NCBI GenBank assembly: GCA_028554645.1
Contig: JAQOOI010000079.1
Coordinates: 1,612,001 to 1,676,000 of the forward strand
Reading direction: 5' to 3'
Origin: Omphalotus guepiniiformis
Lineage: Eukaryota; Basidiomycota; Agaricomycetes; Agaricales; Omphalotaceae
Length of the DNA stretch: 64,000 bases
The notes beneath the pieces were generated by a model. The model worked only from the letters and a program-made list of their open reading frames with translations. It was not told the DNA's origin and ran no database searches. The translations under genes were made by a program, and so were the position numbers. Shown piece after piece: positions 1 to 11,558 of the stretch. Every line of letters starts with the position of its first letter. Positions within the stretch are counted from its first letter, which is position 1.

Positions 1-338
1 TGGGAGAACAGGTCGTGGTCAGGAGCGTAGTCCATGATGATGTACGTGCAATGAAAGTCCTCAATGACACGATGTAAAGTGACGACATTAGGATGTGCGC
101 TCGCGATCTGATGGAGTGCAATTTCCCGGATGTGAATTTGTCGTTGGCGAGCCGACTGCGTGTGTCGGTGCACGAGGCATTTTACAGCGTACGACTTTGG
201 CGACGACGAGCAAGTATCTTCTGCACGGTAAACCACACCGTACCCGCCTACACCTAGAACTTCTACAAGTTCCAGAGAGTCATCGTCGATCAAGGTACCA
301 AGAGGTGGGTGGACAGCGGAAGGAGAGTCGGAGAGCAT
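1..338 (-). CDS. Ser/Thr protein kinase, N-terminal part (runs off window)
   Basis: Reading leftward from the ATG at 336-338, one open frame continues to the window edge without a stop, so only the first ~112 residues are seen. The glycine loop reads GVGGYGVVY, followed by AVKCLV with the ATP-binding lysine, an αC glutamate in HIREIALHQ, then HPNVVTLH and a hinge-like IIMDYAPDHDLF. This is a canonical kinase N-lobe. The phrasing resembles the fungal Ran1/Ksp1/Sks1 group of nutrient and meiosis-linked kinases, but the catalytic loop lies outside the window, so activity and subfamily are inferred. There is little sequence before the kinase domain (about 20 residues). Confidence 0.85.
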   Translation of the reverse strand, partial: MLSDSPSAVHPPLGTLIDDDSLELVEVLGVGGYGVVYRAEDTCSSSPKSYAVKCLVHRHTQSARQRQIHIREIALHQIASAHPNVVTLHRVIEDFHCTYIIMDYAPDHDLFS

Positions 339-1873
339 GACGAGTAAAGGGGACCGGTCTAAACGACGACGAAGGGTAGTCAGCACCCAAATACAATAAG
401 AAGAAAGAGACCAGGATTGCTGAAGGTTGAGAGGGAAAGCTAATTTAAGGAGAAGAAGTTGACCATGTCACGACTCCAACGTGACGGACATTCCAAGAGG
501 GCGTGTACAACATGAGGTAAGTGAATGCCAAAGTACTCACACAAGCGTGATGGTCCGATTGCTGTCGTTCACGCTGATGGCACGAACGGACGATGTGATT
601 GACGAAAAAGCGGTGAGACAGAGAGTAGCCCCACTCAACAAGAGACGTAAAAACATTATGACTTCCATGCTTAGCTATATAACCCAGCCACCATGACTGA
701 CCAAGGGTCCCAGACTTGGAAGGTTTTCGAAACGGATCTGATCTGCGGAAATCTCTGGCACACACGAAAGGAAGCACCCCGATCTGGGATGTCAGACATT
801 CATCGAAAGCTGATCGAGGCTAGGGCGCTTCCCCACGGTCGGCACTTTACATATGTGAGACGCACTGCGCATATCAAGTCAGACAAGGCATACGATTGAA
901 AATGGTAGAGCTGTATTACCTGAATACCTTTTCTCGAGGACCCACCTGTCGCCGAGACAAGCAGTCGAGGAAGGGATTGCTCACTATCCTTGCAGACCCT
1001 GGCCATGCATAGGGGAGGTTGTCCTGGTGAAATTTGGACCACAAAGTCAATGATTTTGCTCGTCATAATTAAGAGCATATGACAGTCGGTGCACCACCAG
1101 TATCTTGATTACCATGTCAGGAGCCGCCAACCCATGACAGCTACCACAATTAGCGCGCCAAAAAATATTGTGCTGCCTGCGGTACCGGAGAGTTTTGTAA
1201 TGTTACTGTACAAGGCTTACGCATGAAAAGCCTATTGTGGCGAATGAATGCAAGATAACTGACCTTTAACTACAATATCAATTTCGAAGTTGCTGCCTGA
1301 TAGAGCGAGCATCTTAGAGCACAGTCCGATAGCGAAAACAACCCTAGGCCTGTCAAGGTAACAACAAGGTTAGAATTTGTAAAGATGAAATGACAGAAAT
1401 GACAGAAATACCAACTACAATCGGTATCCGGCCACTTATAGCCATGATGCAATTCATGATTCAATGAAAAGTGGCTTTTGATTTGTCAGCGACCGAGCAT
1501 TGTTTCTATGTACTTTCGGAGTTTGCAGACCATGCATATATCGATCTCCCATTGTACGAAGAAGCGATGGCCCAATTTGAAGCCATCATTGTGGATTGGG
1601 AGTGGACCGTTCGCGTACCAGCTTCTCACGACCGCGTTGTTTGGTGGTACTTTGACCACGTGATCCTACCGTTTAAGATGCTCGCTGGAAAGCCTCCCTT
1701 CCTGTTCACCACCACCTTCATCGGTATCATCCTGCGAAGTATCTCTCCTCGACGACCTTAAGCCTAGACTTTCGGCGACTTCTTCTCTTCATATCCTCTT
1801 CACCTCTACCGAGAATTTTCATCTGGCCTAAGCCTCGTGTTTTTTTGACGTCGTCACTGCGGTCCTTATTATC
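339..1873. other. Intergenic region, divergent promoter
   Basis: This stretch separates the kinase, transcribed leftward, from the KEN-box protein, transcribed rightward. Open frames of 60-110 codons on both strands have no recognisable domain or convincing splice structure, and several start on GTG. I see no RNA gene or repeat. Confidence 0.5.
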
Positions 1874-2803
1874 ATGTCTGCTCGACCTTTCACAGTTTTT
1901 ACCGATACTACTCCCGATGTTTCCACTTCGAAACCTACTAGCCTACCCAAATTAAAACCTTCGACGTCATCGTCCAATATCTTGGCTGTTCTCTCTGGTA
2001 CACACACACCTGTCGACAAGGAGAACTATAATCCACTTACTGGCGAACGAGCCGGCTCCAGCTCTACCGCTGGAAAGAAGCGCAAGGGAAGCGTTAGCAA
2101 TGTCCTTGCTACGAAAGTTTACGCACCCAGCGATGCGAAGCTGTTGAAGGGAAAGGATTCATCCGAGGCACAGCCAGAGGCGAAGAAACGCAAGTCATCC
2201 GCATCTGCCTCTAGCTCGAAACCCAAGGCGAAGAAGGATGCGAAAACGTTGGTTTTGGGGAGAAAGATCGCGAAGAAGTCGTCTCGTAGGACGTCGCCAT
2301 TGCCCAAGGTGGACGAGGAGGTGGGCGTGGAAGAGAAAGCGAGGATCACTCAAATTCGGATTGACTCTAAATGCTACGATTTCACCGTATCACCTTTGGC
2401 CGATGTTTCTGAGGCTTACAATGAATTGCCTCTTCTCGATACCGCTGTCACCGAAAGTCCAGCAGGGGAGAAGGCTATCTTCCAGTTTGTCAAGGTTCGT
2501 TGTCTTTTCTTTTCTTCTCATCTGTCGTACTGAGTATGCATTCAAATTCAGGAAGCCTCTGCAGACCCTGAAATTCGGGACTACTTCGACCCTCAAATTT
2601 CAGTTTCTTCTTCCTCCATTACTTTGCGTGGTTCCTCGCCTGATGAACCAAAAACCTTCTCTACCCCCGAGCGCAAACAGCTTTATGCTGCTTTCACCTT
2701 CACCTCCCCATCACCGACCAGCGCCCGCTTCCACAAAAAATCTGCGCGCGCGGGTAGCATCCCCCGTCTAGATCTCGGTGACACCGCTAAAGTATCTCCC
2801 TGA
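1874..2803 (+). CDS. Disordered basic protein with KEN box (uncharacterised)
   Basis: Two exons, 1874-2494 and 2552-2803, flank a 57-nt intron and give 290 aa. The protein is Ser/Lys-rich with several basic patches (KKRKGS, KKRKSS, RKIAKKSSRR) that could be nuclear localisation signals. Residues 49-51 are KEN in the context VDKENYNP, which fits the degron consensus for the anaphase-promoting complex. A more ordered stretch around residues 160-185 (ITQIRIDSKCYDFTVSPLADV) lies before the intron, and the C-terminus has several SP/TP sites, as in cell-cycle substrates. I do not recognise the family. A nuclear protein degraded in a cell-cycle-dependent way is an inference from motifs only. Confidence 0.75.
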
Positions 2804-3755
2804 CGAATTGAACGATGTTCATGTTCATGTACTGGAGTTCCAAACGAGCTCGTGTGTTACCTTTTCTACCTCTACATCATCTCATCTTATTAGTCTGCGT
2901 GACATGTTCTATCTTGTTGTTAGCCATCTGTTGCTCACTATCCCGCATGCATTACCGTTGTGTTCCCTCATCTTATTGACATCTATGAAACGTTCATCTA
3001 TATCCATTTTGTTCTTCACTCACATCTATTTCATTACGCTTCTCTGTGCATATATCATTTTATTTCTATATATCACCATCATATCGCATACTGGCATATT
3101 AGGCGCATCGCCTGCCAATTTACTCAATTTCTCATCATCCATCGTACTACCGTACTACCGCATCTTTCTATCTCGCTTTGGTTCTTGGCATAGTTGTTTT
3201 GCTACCGAAAAGTCGAACCTCGTCGCTGTATATTTATTAGCAAATTCATCTTTTTGCAGTCTCGTCTCTTTTTCTGACTTGCCTTCCCAATGCTTCACTA
3301 TGTTCCTGAAGTAGTACTCCTTGTTATCAGCCTCGTGAGGACTCGCGTGACGTCACTAAATGCGTCGCGCCTGTGCCTTCTATCACGTGATGGCGTCCCG
3401 ACTAAGTCGCGCCTCGCCGCGGCGGTTAATCGAGCGCCTGTGTGCGCCTGTACTCTTATCTCTACCATGACCACCACTGCATATGCATCTGTCCTTTCTT
3501 ATTGACGGCATCACATAATTGTATAAGGAACCTCTCAGGATGTTCCCCTTTTCTCCCCACGATAAGTGGAGCAGGGTACATAAGATGCGGCTATTCATGT
3601 CGAGCGCTTTTTGGTCTCCCCTTCTGCTATCATACCCAACGTGATCCCTGGTCATACGCGCAAGCTGTTATCTAAAGCTCGGTGTACTTCTGTTCCTCAC
3701 CTTAATCCCGAACACGTACTTGTGTCTGAAGCGAACGCGACGAAGAACCGAGACG
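2804..3755. other. Intergenic region, 3' UTR then promoter
   Basis: The first half is strongly T/C-rich on the plus strand, typical of a fungal 3' UTR and terminator zone. The second half is more GC-rich and leads into the permease start. Long T-rich frames here encode no recognisable domain. Confidence 0.5.
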
Positions 3756-6244
3756 ATGGATTTCTTACGCAAGCTAGAAGTTGGTGACCGCCAGCCTGGG
3801 ATGACTTATTCCCAAATGTTCCTCACTGTGAGTCTGATTTGAACTGCGTATTTCAACTGACCAAGTTCTTGCTTTGGGGAATATTCAGAACGACGATCTG
3901 GTGCCAGTTCCACCAGAAAAACGAGCCTGGAAAAGCCGCAATTTTGTTGCATTGTACGTCCTTGATTGTTCGCTTCTCTTCCCGCACAATTGTCACTTAC
4001 GTCGTCCTTGTGATGAGATAGCTGGATTGCTGATAGCTTCAATGTTAACACGTACGTCGTACGATCATGGTTTTCTGATGGCATTTACAATTCTTTTCGC
4101 AGATGGATGATAGCATCTTCGATGATTCAAGCCGGATTGTCTTGGTGGCAAGCCTGGATCTGTGTATGGATCGGATACGGTGTTGTTGCACCTTTCATCG
4201 TCCTAAATGCTCGTCCCGGTGCTATTTTCCATATCACCTTCCCCGTTGTTGCTCGCACCAGTTTTGGTGTTTATGGAAGTTTGTGGTGTACATTTAACCG
4301 TGGTGTCATGGCTTGCGTTCGTATTCCGATTTTCTTTGTGCACACTCTTGATTGACCTCAAGTATTAACTAGCGTTTGGTACGGCGTCCAGGCTAGTATA
4401 GGAGGGAACTGTATGTTCGTCATGTTGCGCGCGATGTGGCCAAGTGTAAACAGTATTCGTACGTCCGAGTTTGCTCATACCCGAAGTACTCTTCTAAAGT
4501 CGCGTGGGTAGCCAACCATCTGCCTGAATCGTCCGGAACATCATCAAAGCAAATGTTAGCCTTTTTCTTATTCTGGTTCATCTCCCTCCCCGCAATATGG
4601 TTCCCAATTCACCAGATGTACGCGTATTTTTTGTGATAGCGAAGGTTCAAAGTATTTAAACTCCATACCTCTCAGTCGACATCTTTTCACAGTCAAAGCG
4701 ATTGTTACGCCGATCGCAGGCATCACGTTCTTCATTTGGTGTATAGTAAAAGCTAAAGGTGTCGGTCCAATTATTCACCAACCTGGAAGTTTACATGGTT
4801 CAGAATTGGGATGGGGTATGGTAACGAACTTGATGTCCTGTATCAGTAACATGTCTACCCTTGTCACGTCAGTGTAGATGATATCTACTACCCCGACATC
4901 GACTTACAGAAACGTTCTCAATATTTTAGGAATGCTCCCGACTTTGCGTCCCGCGCTTACAATCCTGGCGCAGCTCTTTGGCCACAATTTTTTTCTGTTC
5001 CGTTGACATTCTCTATAGTTAGCTTCATTGGAATTATCGTCAGCTCTTCGTCCCAGACGATCTACGGTGAAGCTGTATGGTCACCAATCGACCTCCTGAA
5101 CAAGTTTTTAGATGGGTCGCCTTCTCATGCTACTAGATTCGGTGTATGCCCCTTTCATTTCGACGCCAGGATACAGATTGATCTGAATTATTCTAGGTTT
5201 GGTTCATTGCCTTCGCCTTTATTATTGCTCAAGTAAGTTTACCATTTCTCCTCCTATGCACTGACCCACTGAAAAACCTTCCGTCTACTCTCAGCTTGGG
5301 TGAGTGTTCAGCCTTTCGATCTCCTAAAGGCGATGCCCTATCTCACAAGTCGATCGTCCGAGGACTTAGCACAAATATCTCCGCTAATTCAGTCAGCGCA
5401 GGGTGCGATCTGACCTCCCTTTTTCCGCGCTTCATAGTTCGTCCTTGCTCTGTCATGAGGGGCTATATTCACTAACTGACTAACGCAGAACATACGAAGG
5501 GGTGGATACATCGCCGCTATTGTCGGATTCTGCATCGTACCCTGGAAATTACTTCAGGACAGTAATGGGTTTACTTCGTACCTGTCGGCATACTCCGTGT
5601 TCTTGAGCTCGATTGCAGGGGTCATGGTACGCACGTTCTGTCGCTTTTGGTGCCCTTTGGCAGTTCGCGCGCGGTTACGCGGTTACTCATGGACCGACGG
5701 CCTCTAGATCACTGAATACTACTTTATCCGGAGGGGTCATTACCGTGTCGCAGATTTATATTCAGTGCAACGAGACGGGTGGTATTGGTACACATTTGGG
5801 TTCAATTTCCGGTACGCGGAGTTTCTGAGAATACGCTGAGCTCGCTTCGACCATCCTTCTTTCCCCCTTAATCTAGAGCCTATGCGGCCTATATATCAGG
5901 AATTCTGATCAATGTGGTGGGGTTTGCAGGCGCTAGTACGTTGCTCTGTCATAACCCGAGTGTTTTTTTACTTAGCGTACACCCTCAATTCAGCTGGTCG
6001 GACTGTCCCGATTGCCGCTACACGGATATACGAAATGTCTTTCTTCACCGGATTTAGTGTGTCTATGGTAATTTATTTACTCCTCAACTGGGCTTTCCCC
6101 GTGCCTGGCGCGTCCAAGACTTTCCGAGAGGTCGATGTATCTGCAGACGAGTCGGTGGAGACAGATAGGTACAGCTACTCGTCGAAAGAGGACGCTTCGC
6201 CCGACGTTCGCAAACTTGAAAAGGATGTCTACAGCTCTGCATGA
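3756..6244 (+). CDS. NCS1-family uracil/allantoin-type permease
   Basis: This is a plasma-membrane purine/pyrimidine transporter of the NCS1 family (Fur4/Dal4-like). The model starts at 3756 ([10 protein letters not shown]) and runs through about a dozen exons to TGA 6244. Family signatures in order are: [44 protein letters not shown] then [44 protein letters not shown]; the SPLL-free core [22 protein letters not shown]; and [12 protein letters not shown]. The tail is acidic and Ser-rich with lysines, possibly for ubiquitin-dependent turnover. Two oddities: the codons for LG before TNIS sit on a 5-nt exon (5295-5299), and the junction 4316/4373 that should make ACVWYG is one base out of frame with canonical sites. 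Substrate among uracil, allantoin and uridine cannot be told. Confidence 0.88.
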
Positions 6245-6357
6245 TCCGATACATACTGATTTGTATTTAGTACTATTGTACACTCCTAAACTCTTTTTAT
6301 GTCTACAATTACTCGCGCTCACGCGCTCATGGGAGATACAAACTGCAAAGAAAGGCA

Positions 6358-8375
6358 TCAAACGGCTTCCAGCACACTGATGCTTGCTTCTGGCTCCTGA
6401 TCAGCTACCCTTTTCTTTCCCTTAGTATCTTCAGCATAGTTCTCGTAAAAGTTATTTGCATCCTTCTCCGTGACCGCCGCATTCTCATTCCCCAACCTTC
6501 CCGGTCCGTCCCAAAAGTGGAACGCCTGACTATGAACTCCGTACGACGCGGGCACGACCTCTAATAGGTCTCCGCGCGCGATTTCAATTGCCGGAATTTC
6601 GGAAGCTGGCAGGCCGATGAGATAAGCTAATAAGCATCGTATTACAGATGCGTGTCCGATGATCAGAAGATCCTCCTTCTCCCGCTCGAGTTCGATCAAT
6701 ATGGGTTCAATACGCACTGTAATCACAATCAGTCAGCGATTCAATGTACCCAACATAGCTGACTTACCACTCAGATCATGGTAGCTCTCAGCCCGGGGGG
6801 CTCGGAAAGCGTAAGGATCCTTGACAAAGCGTTCCCAGTCTTGCGGATAATACTTCCTGGCCTGGTCAGGCGTCAAACCGTCCCAGATACCGGGATTGAT
6901 TTCAGACATCTGAGGTTTCTCGATGACTTTGACATTGAGGCCAGGGCTCTTAGGTGTTGTATCTACGGGTTGACCTAGCGGGTTGGGCGTCCCAGCAATG
7001 GCTGGAGTGGGCGCTGCGGAGGGTTGCGCGGCCTGGAGGAAAGGCCAAGCAGTATGGTGAGCGCGGCGACGAGTAGATGTCCAGATCTGACTCAAATAAT
7101 CAAGTTCCGTAAATGAATGATCAATATGTCTCACTTACCACCAAACGTTGGTCTTGTGGGCTTAAACCACGCTGCTCTAAACTCTTGGCACGACGTTCAA
7201 GCACGAAGTCTTTCAGCTTTTCTGCATACTCCCATCCGGCGGGAGAGAGATCAGAATCTGCTTTGTACGAGTGTTCAATGAGAGATTGTCCGGACTAAGA
7301 TCCATTATCACAGACTTGAACTGCATGAAGAATAAGAGACGACGAACTCGAGCGAAGTATATTGTTCGGTAACGATTGTGGATGTTCATGAGGAAAAATA
7401 CTATGCGAGACTATAGCTTGATGAGTTCGCATGCGGAACGGTTACAAGGAGGGATTACCTGGAGGTAACCTTTGATATTCTGTGAAACAGGACGTCGGCG
7501 AATGAACCACAACCACAATATAAAAGTGTGCACGCACGTTGACCATGATCTTCTCGCCAACCTGAAATGCAAGTGTCACCATCATCCAAAATTGTCGCAG
7601 GAGCCAAATCTTACATTGACGATCCGAATGGAGGGCCAGTTCGTCTCTTCGACAGGCTCGTAATACTTCTCGTGATCTCGGATTCGAGTAAAGTAGTCCT
7701 CTACCGCTTTATCTGGATCCCAGCCTCGGTACTGTGAAGGAAGACATCAAGAAAAGGCATTTTGTACGAAAGACTAATCGCCATACATCGGGTGAAGAGA
7801 TCTTGACACTTCGTATATTAGCTTCGATGACCTCCTTATTATCGCAAAGAGATTCTATTCAAATGAGCAAGAGTATTATAAAGGACAGTGTTAAACACTC
7901 ACCTAACAGAATAACATGAATTCCCGCCTTGTCGAACTTCTCCGCCAGAACCTGCCGCTGCGCGCGAGTACCATTATTCGCATCGTAAATCACCACTTGT
8001 CCGTGTCCGTGTTCAAAGAAATCCCAAATCTGCTGCTCGCAGCCATTAGATATCTTCTTCCTCAGCGCGATCGTCTCTGCAGTCTTTTCGCCTGTTTCCC
8101 TTCCGTTCATCATTCAGGTTATCGAGGCAAATCTCTACCGATAACACACCTAGTGTAAAATAATCAGGAGGCAGCTTCTGAGCTCCCCCAAGAGTCTTCC
8201 GACGATAATCTCCAAGAGAAACAACTTGCGTTTTGACACCCATCCACCTAAGGTATCGTTCTAAAGCTCGAGATATGTGAGTCTTGCCTCGGGCGGGTAA
8301 ACCGACAGCGATGACCAGGATCTTTCCGGCATGGAAGAGAAGACCAGAATCAGTGGTGTACAGAGGAGCAACCAT
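6358..8375 (-). CDS. 6-phosphofructo-2-kinase, phosphatase domain lacking the catalytic His
   Basis: The enzyme makes fructose 2,6-bisphosphate, the activator of glycolysis. The ATG is at 8373-8375 and the stop at 6358-6360, with several introns of about 50 nt. The kinase half begins almost at once with VIAVGLPARGKTHISRALERYL (P-loop GLPARGKT), then VKTQVVSLGDYRR, DYFTLG, VVIYDANNGTRAQR and ESLCDNKEVIE. The C-terminal half has the phosphoglycerate-mutase fold, with WTSTRRRAHHTA and a second His in GHASVIRCLLAYLIGLP. Its first catalytic motif, normally RHGES, reads RSGQS across an intron (Arg codon 7348-7350, intron 7295-7347, Ser codon 7292-7294). The same His-to-Ser change is known in yeast Pfk26, which lacks bisphosphatase activity. 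I therefore infer a kinase-only enzyme. Confidence 0.9.
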
Positions 8376-9206
8376 GATTATTAGAAGTGTTCATTAAAAT
8401 TTTTTAGGTTACTAGATCCAATATCGCAATTCTTGCGCTTGAGGTTGAAGTAGGGAAAAGAGTATCGAAGTCGCGTTGCGACCGCCTGCTTTGATCAGCT
8501 TACGTAAGTAGAAAGGACCGTCTATAACTCTTCACTGTCAGTTGAGGATGCGATGCAAGCTGTGAAAACGAGTCGCCTTCGTCGGTTGCTTGCAGTTGAA
8601 CGTTGAACCATTATACGTCCACTCTTAGTCACACTCACTACTTATATGTGTCGACTTGAGAAACGAAGACAAGTACCCACTGAGGGCCTAGTTCAACTTA
8701 GATTGCAATCGAATTAGCGCCTTCACATCTCGACTCTCGAGTACTAAGTACAGCCCTCGGGAATGTCATACCTTCCAAGTCTGAATATCCCTACTCAATG
8801 GGTGTTAGACTGAACCTCAAGATAAAACTAGCTTACCAAGAGTCATCGGGATAAGGACAACCAAGCCAGGTGAAGAGCTAGTGATAGACAGGATGAAGAA
8901 TGCGCGCGCAAGACCTAGATTGGTGTCGTCTGAGAGTGGTAACTGCATGTATTCGCATAGAGTCTGAAGCCAGAGCAAGAAAGCATGAGCACATTGTGGT
9001 AGACAAGAAGAAATATTTGACATCGAAGCACTAGTCAGATTATCAGATTATAGCATGTTATATATAATGATTTAGGCCAGCTCAACAGACCTCACCAAGC
9101 ACATAAGACCCAAAACTGAAAAATGTACACCGCTGCTGAATTCAGCAGGCGCCTTCTCGGTAAAATTGTCCCGAACGGTTTCAAGTTTGTGTTTCCGACC
9201 TCCCAT
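8376..9206. other. Intergenic region
   Basis: Upstream region of the 6-phosphofructo-2-kinase and 3' region of the Aly-type gene; both genes are transcribed leftward. A 68-codon minus frame at 8817-9023 (begins MSNISSCLPQ) has no recognisable domain. I see no other feature. Confidence 0.45.
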
Positions 9207-10144
9207 CTATACCTGGTCAGCCGCTGCTCGGTAATCTTCCATCTCCTTATCCAATTCCTCACGAGTCTTCGACGTGAATCTCGCAAACTGGACCCCCTGC
9301 TTCTTCAGCCGCTTCGGACCCTTTTTCTGTCTCCGACGCGGAGGTACAAGGTTCGACGGCCCTGCTACAGACGTAGAAGTGACTATAGCAGCGGCAGCAG
9401 TGACTTGTCGGGGAAGATTATGGTTTTGAACCCGTACGTCTGTTTCTCTACGCAAATGACATGCGACAGACGAATTTTATCAGAAGTGCTACTTTCGGGA
9501 TAGAAACAATAGCTCACTTTTCTGGTGCAGATGTCGCAGCAGACTTCCCCTGGATCCTGTCAAAGAGGGAAGGTGGCGCTGTCGGTGTTGGTGCAGTAGG
9601 GATGTTCGTATTCGTAGAATCAGTTATTACTTCAATCTTGATGGGACGGCCTGGATCCTTCTCTCAGAATCGCGTTTTCCAACACAAGAAAAGGTGGCGA
9701 CTTACGTCCATCGACATACTTCCCGTCGTACTTGGTTCGCGCAACCGCCGCGTCGCCTGATCGTTGAAAAATCACTACAGCCATTCCTTTCGATCTTCCT
9801 TGGGAGTTATATATAATGAAAGACTCCTTCAGCGGCCCAACAGTCTTTTTGAAAAGTTCCTGAAAATAACAAGCACGATCCCACATCTTAGATTGCTTAA
9901 GAGTCTTCGATCATATTCGTTGACTGACCTCAACCTCGTTTTCCCTAACATCCAACGGAAGCTGGCTTAACAATATCTTGCTTCCTGAAGCTGCCTGCTT
10001 TCCTTTCGACGCAGCCGCTGTACTTGGACCAGGAACACGCCATGCTGGTGGAACTTGTCCCGCCTGGTTCCCTAGAACTCTCTGTTTTGGACCATGGAAT
10101 GAATTATAGCGTGCAAAAGGTGGTGATCGATATGATGTATGCAT
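9207..10144 (-). CDS. Aly/REF (Yra1/Mlo3)-type mRNA export factor
   Basis: This adaptor loads the export receptor on mRNA as part of TREX. The RRM is split by introns: SKILLSQLPLDV (RNP2), then ELFKKTVGPLKESF, SKGMAVVIF (RNP1), AVARTKYDGKYVDG, RRPIKIEVI. A Pro/Thr linker and an Arg/Lys patch (PPRRRQKKGPKRLKK) follow. The protein ends TREELDKEMEDYRAAADQV, matching the C-terminal UAP56/Sub2-binding box of the family. The N-terminus is uncertain. The first in-frame ATG is at 10142-10144, but a plausible acceptor (AAGCAG) lies just upstream and a phase-compatible Arg-rich frame precedes it at about 10195-10258, so an upstream exon carrying the usual N-terminal box may exist. The family call is firm; the start is not. 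Confidence 0.85.
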
Positions 10145-11558
10145 CACTTTTGCTGCTTATTGGAATCCGGATAACAGGGACTAGGATAGCGAACCAAGAG
10201 ACTCGGAGTCGAAATGGTTCAATCGGCTGTCTGGTCGGCGCTGAGGAAGGCCTTGACTAACACATGTACACTATAACTCAGCGTCTTACCTCCATGCGCG
10301 CCCAGCCTCAGCCTCAGACCTATGTATATATCTTCAGCTCGTTGGGAATGCGTGTTGATTTCTGCAAGATGTTTTATTAATATTCCAAATTCCAAAAGTT
10401 TGGGACTTCCGTGGTTCAAGGGTGCTCTCTCACCGTGCATGCCCCGTCTTTGCGGCATAACTCGTGTGGTTCGAACCCAAAGGAACAATCAAACCAGCAA
10501 CTATATGGGAGATGTATATCTTTACCGTATGCATGATTTTGTCAGACAAGATCTGCAATTAGTCGCTCCTCCATTCACTGTCTCCGAGCTGCAGGCTCTG
10601 CTACTGAGGTTCGGGGGAACACTGGTGGCCTCGATCTCGACTGCGGCGGAAACGCCTTTTAACGTTTCAACCTCTCTAGAACCATGATTGGTTTTGAACA
10701 AAGTCAAGCTCATGAAGGTGCGAATTTCTGCTAGATGTCAAGAAGTATGTGCTGAGTAGCGTACAGATTTGGCTTCTGCGTGTTGTTGACAGGACAAGCG
10801 ACACAGGTATCAATACAGGAGCAGGAATGAATGAGTTCGTTCTTTCAAATATTTCGGTATATCTCAACAGCTGCGTTTCTGGTAATGCGATGTCGCCGAA
10901 CAGGACTAGATGCACATTGTTCTTCTGTCTTTGCAATATACGCATATATCCAGTCAGCATAACATTTAAAGCAACGCATGGCTAACACGAGCGTATTTGA
11001 CGAAAGATGGACATTAAACGACGTTCATGTCGCGGCTAGTGTGTATTCGGGGAACGGTGTCGCCGTCTACACGAGTTCAAGAAGTGAAAGACGTACAAAG
11101 GCGTACGTCTGAGAACGTACGACCGACCGCAGAGTCTCAAAATCGCTTGGGATATCAAGATTTTTATTCAAGATAGGTACGCAATATTCGCATTCAATCA
11201 TTTTATTTGTTGAATATCCTCAACGTTCAACGTTCGATAGGACAGGGATCAAGTTATGTACACACGTAGCCTTTCAATATTTCAATGCCCGTGACCAATT
11301 TCCGGAATTATCAAGAAATTATTCACCCACCGCTTAATACATGCTGATAACATCGAAGAAATGGGGCTCAAACTTTGGAGTTGTCTTCCTTGCACCCGTT
11401 CAATTATGGTATCTCATTTGTCACCCCATACCCCACTGTCGGTCCGAGGAGCTTTAACGATTATTTTCGTTCTCCAATCCCTGGATTGCGGGCCGAACAT
11501 CGGACATCGATCGTCTTCCTGAATCGCTTTCTCTATTCACGTTCCTTCAGTGCATTTC
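10145..11558. other. Intergenic region between Aly-type gene and MFS pair
   Basis: It holds the probable 5' exon of the Aly-type gene near 10195-10258 and then the promoter of the first MFS gene. Several frames of 63-121 codons (for example 10322-10687 plus, 10676-10960 minus) overlap each other on both strands and show no domain. A tRNA B-box-like string at 10468-10478 has no matching A box or acceptor stem. Confidence 0.45.

Noticed and set aside
2778..3314. 178-codon frame after the KEN-box gene
   Set aside because: It is produced by T/C-rich 3' UTR sequence (Ser/Leu/Phe-rich translation) and begins inside the end of the real gene in another frame.
10468..10478. GGTTCGAACCC, a perfect tRNA B-box-like string
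   Set aside because: No A box at the proper distance and the flanking bases do not form an acceptor stem or a full T stem.
10322..10687. 121-codon plus-strand frame upstream of the Aly-type gene
   Set aside because: No domain and overlapped by several frames on the other strand.
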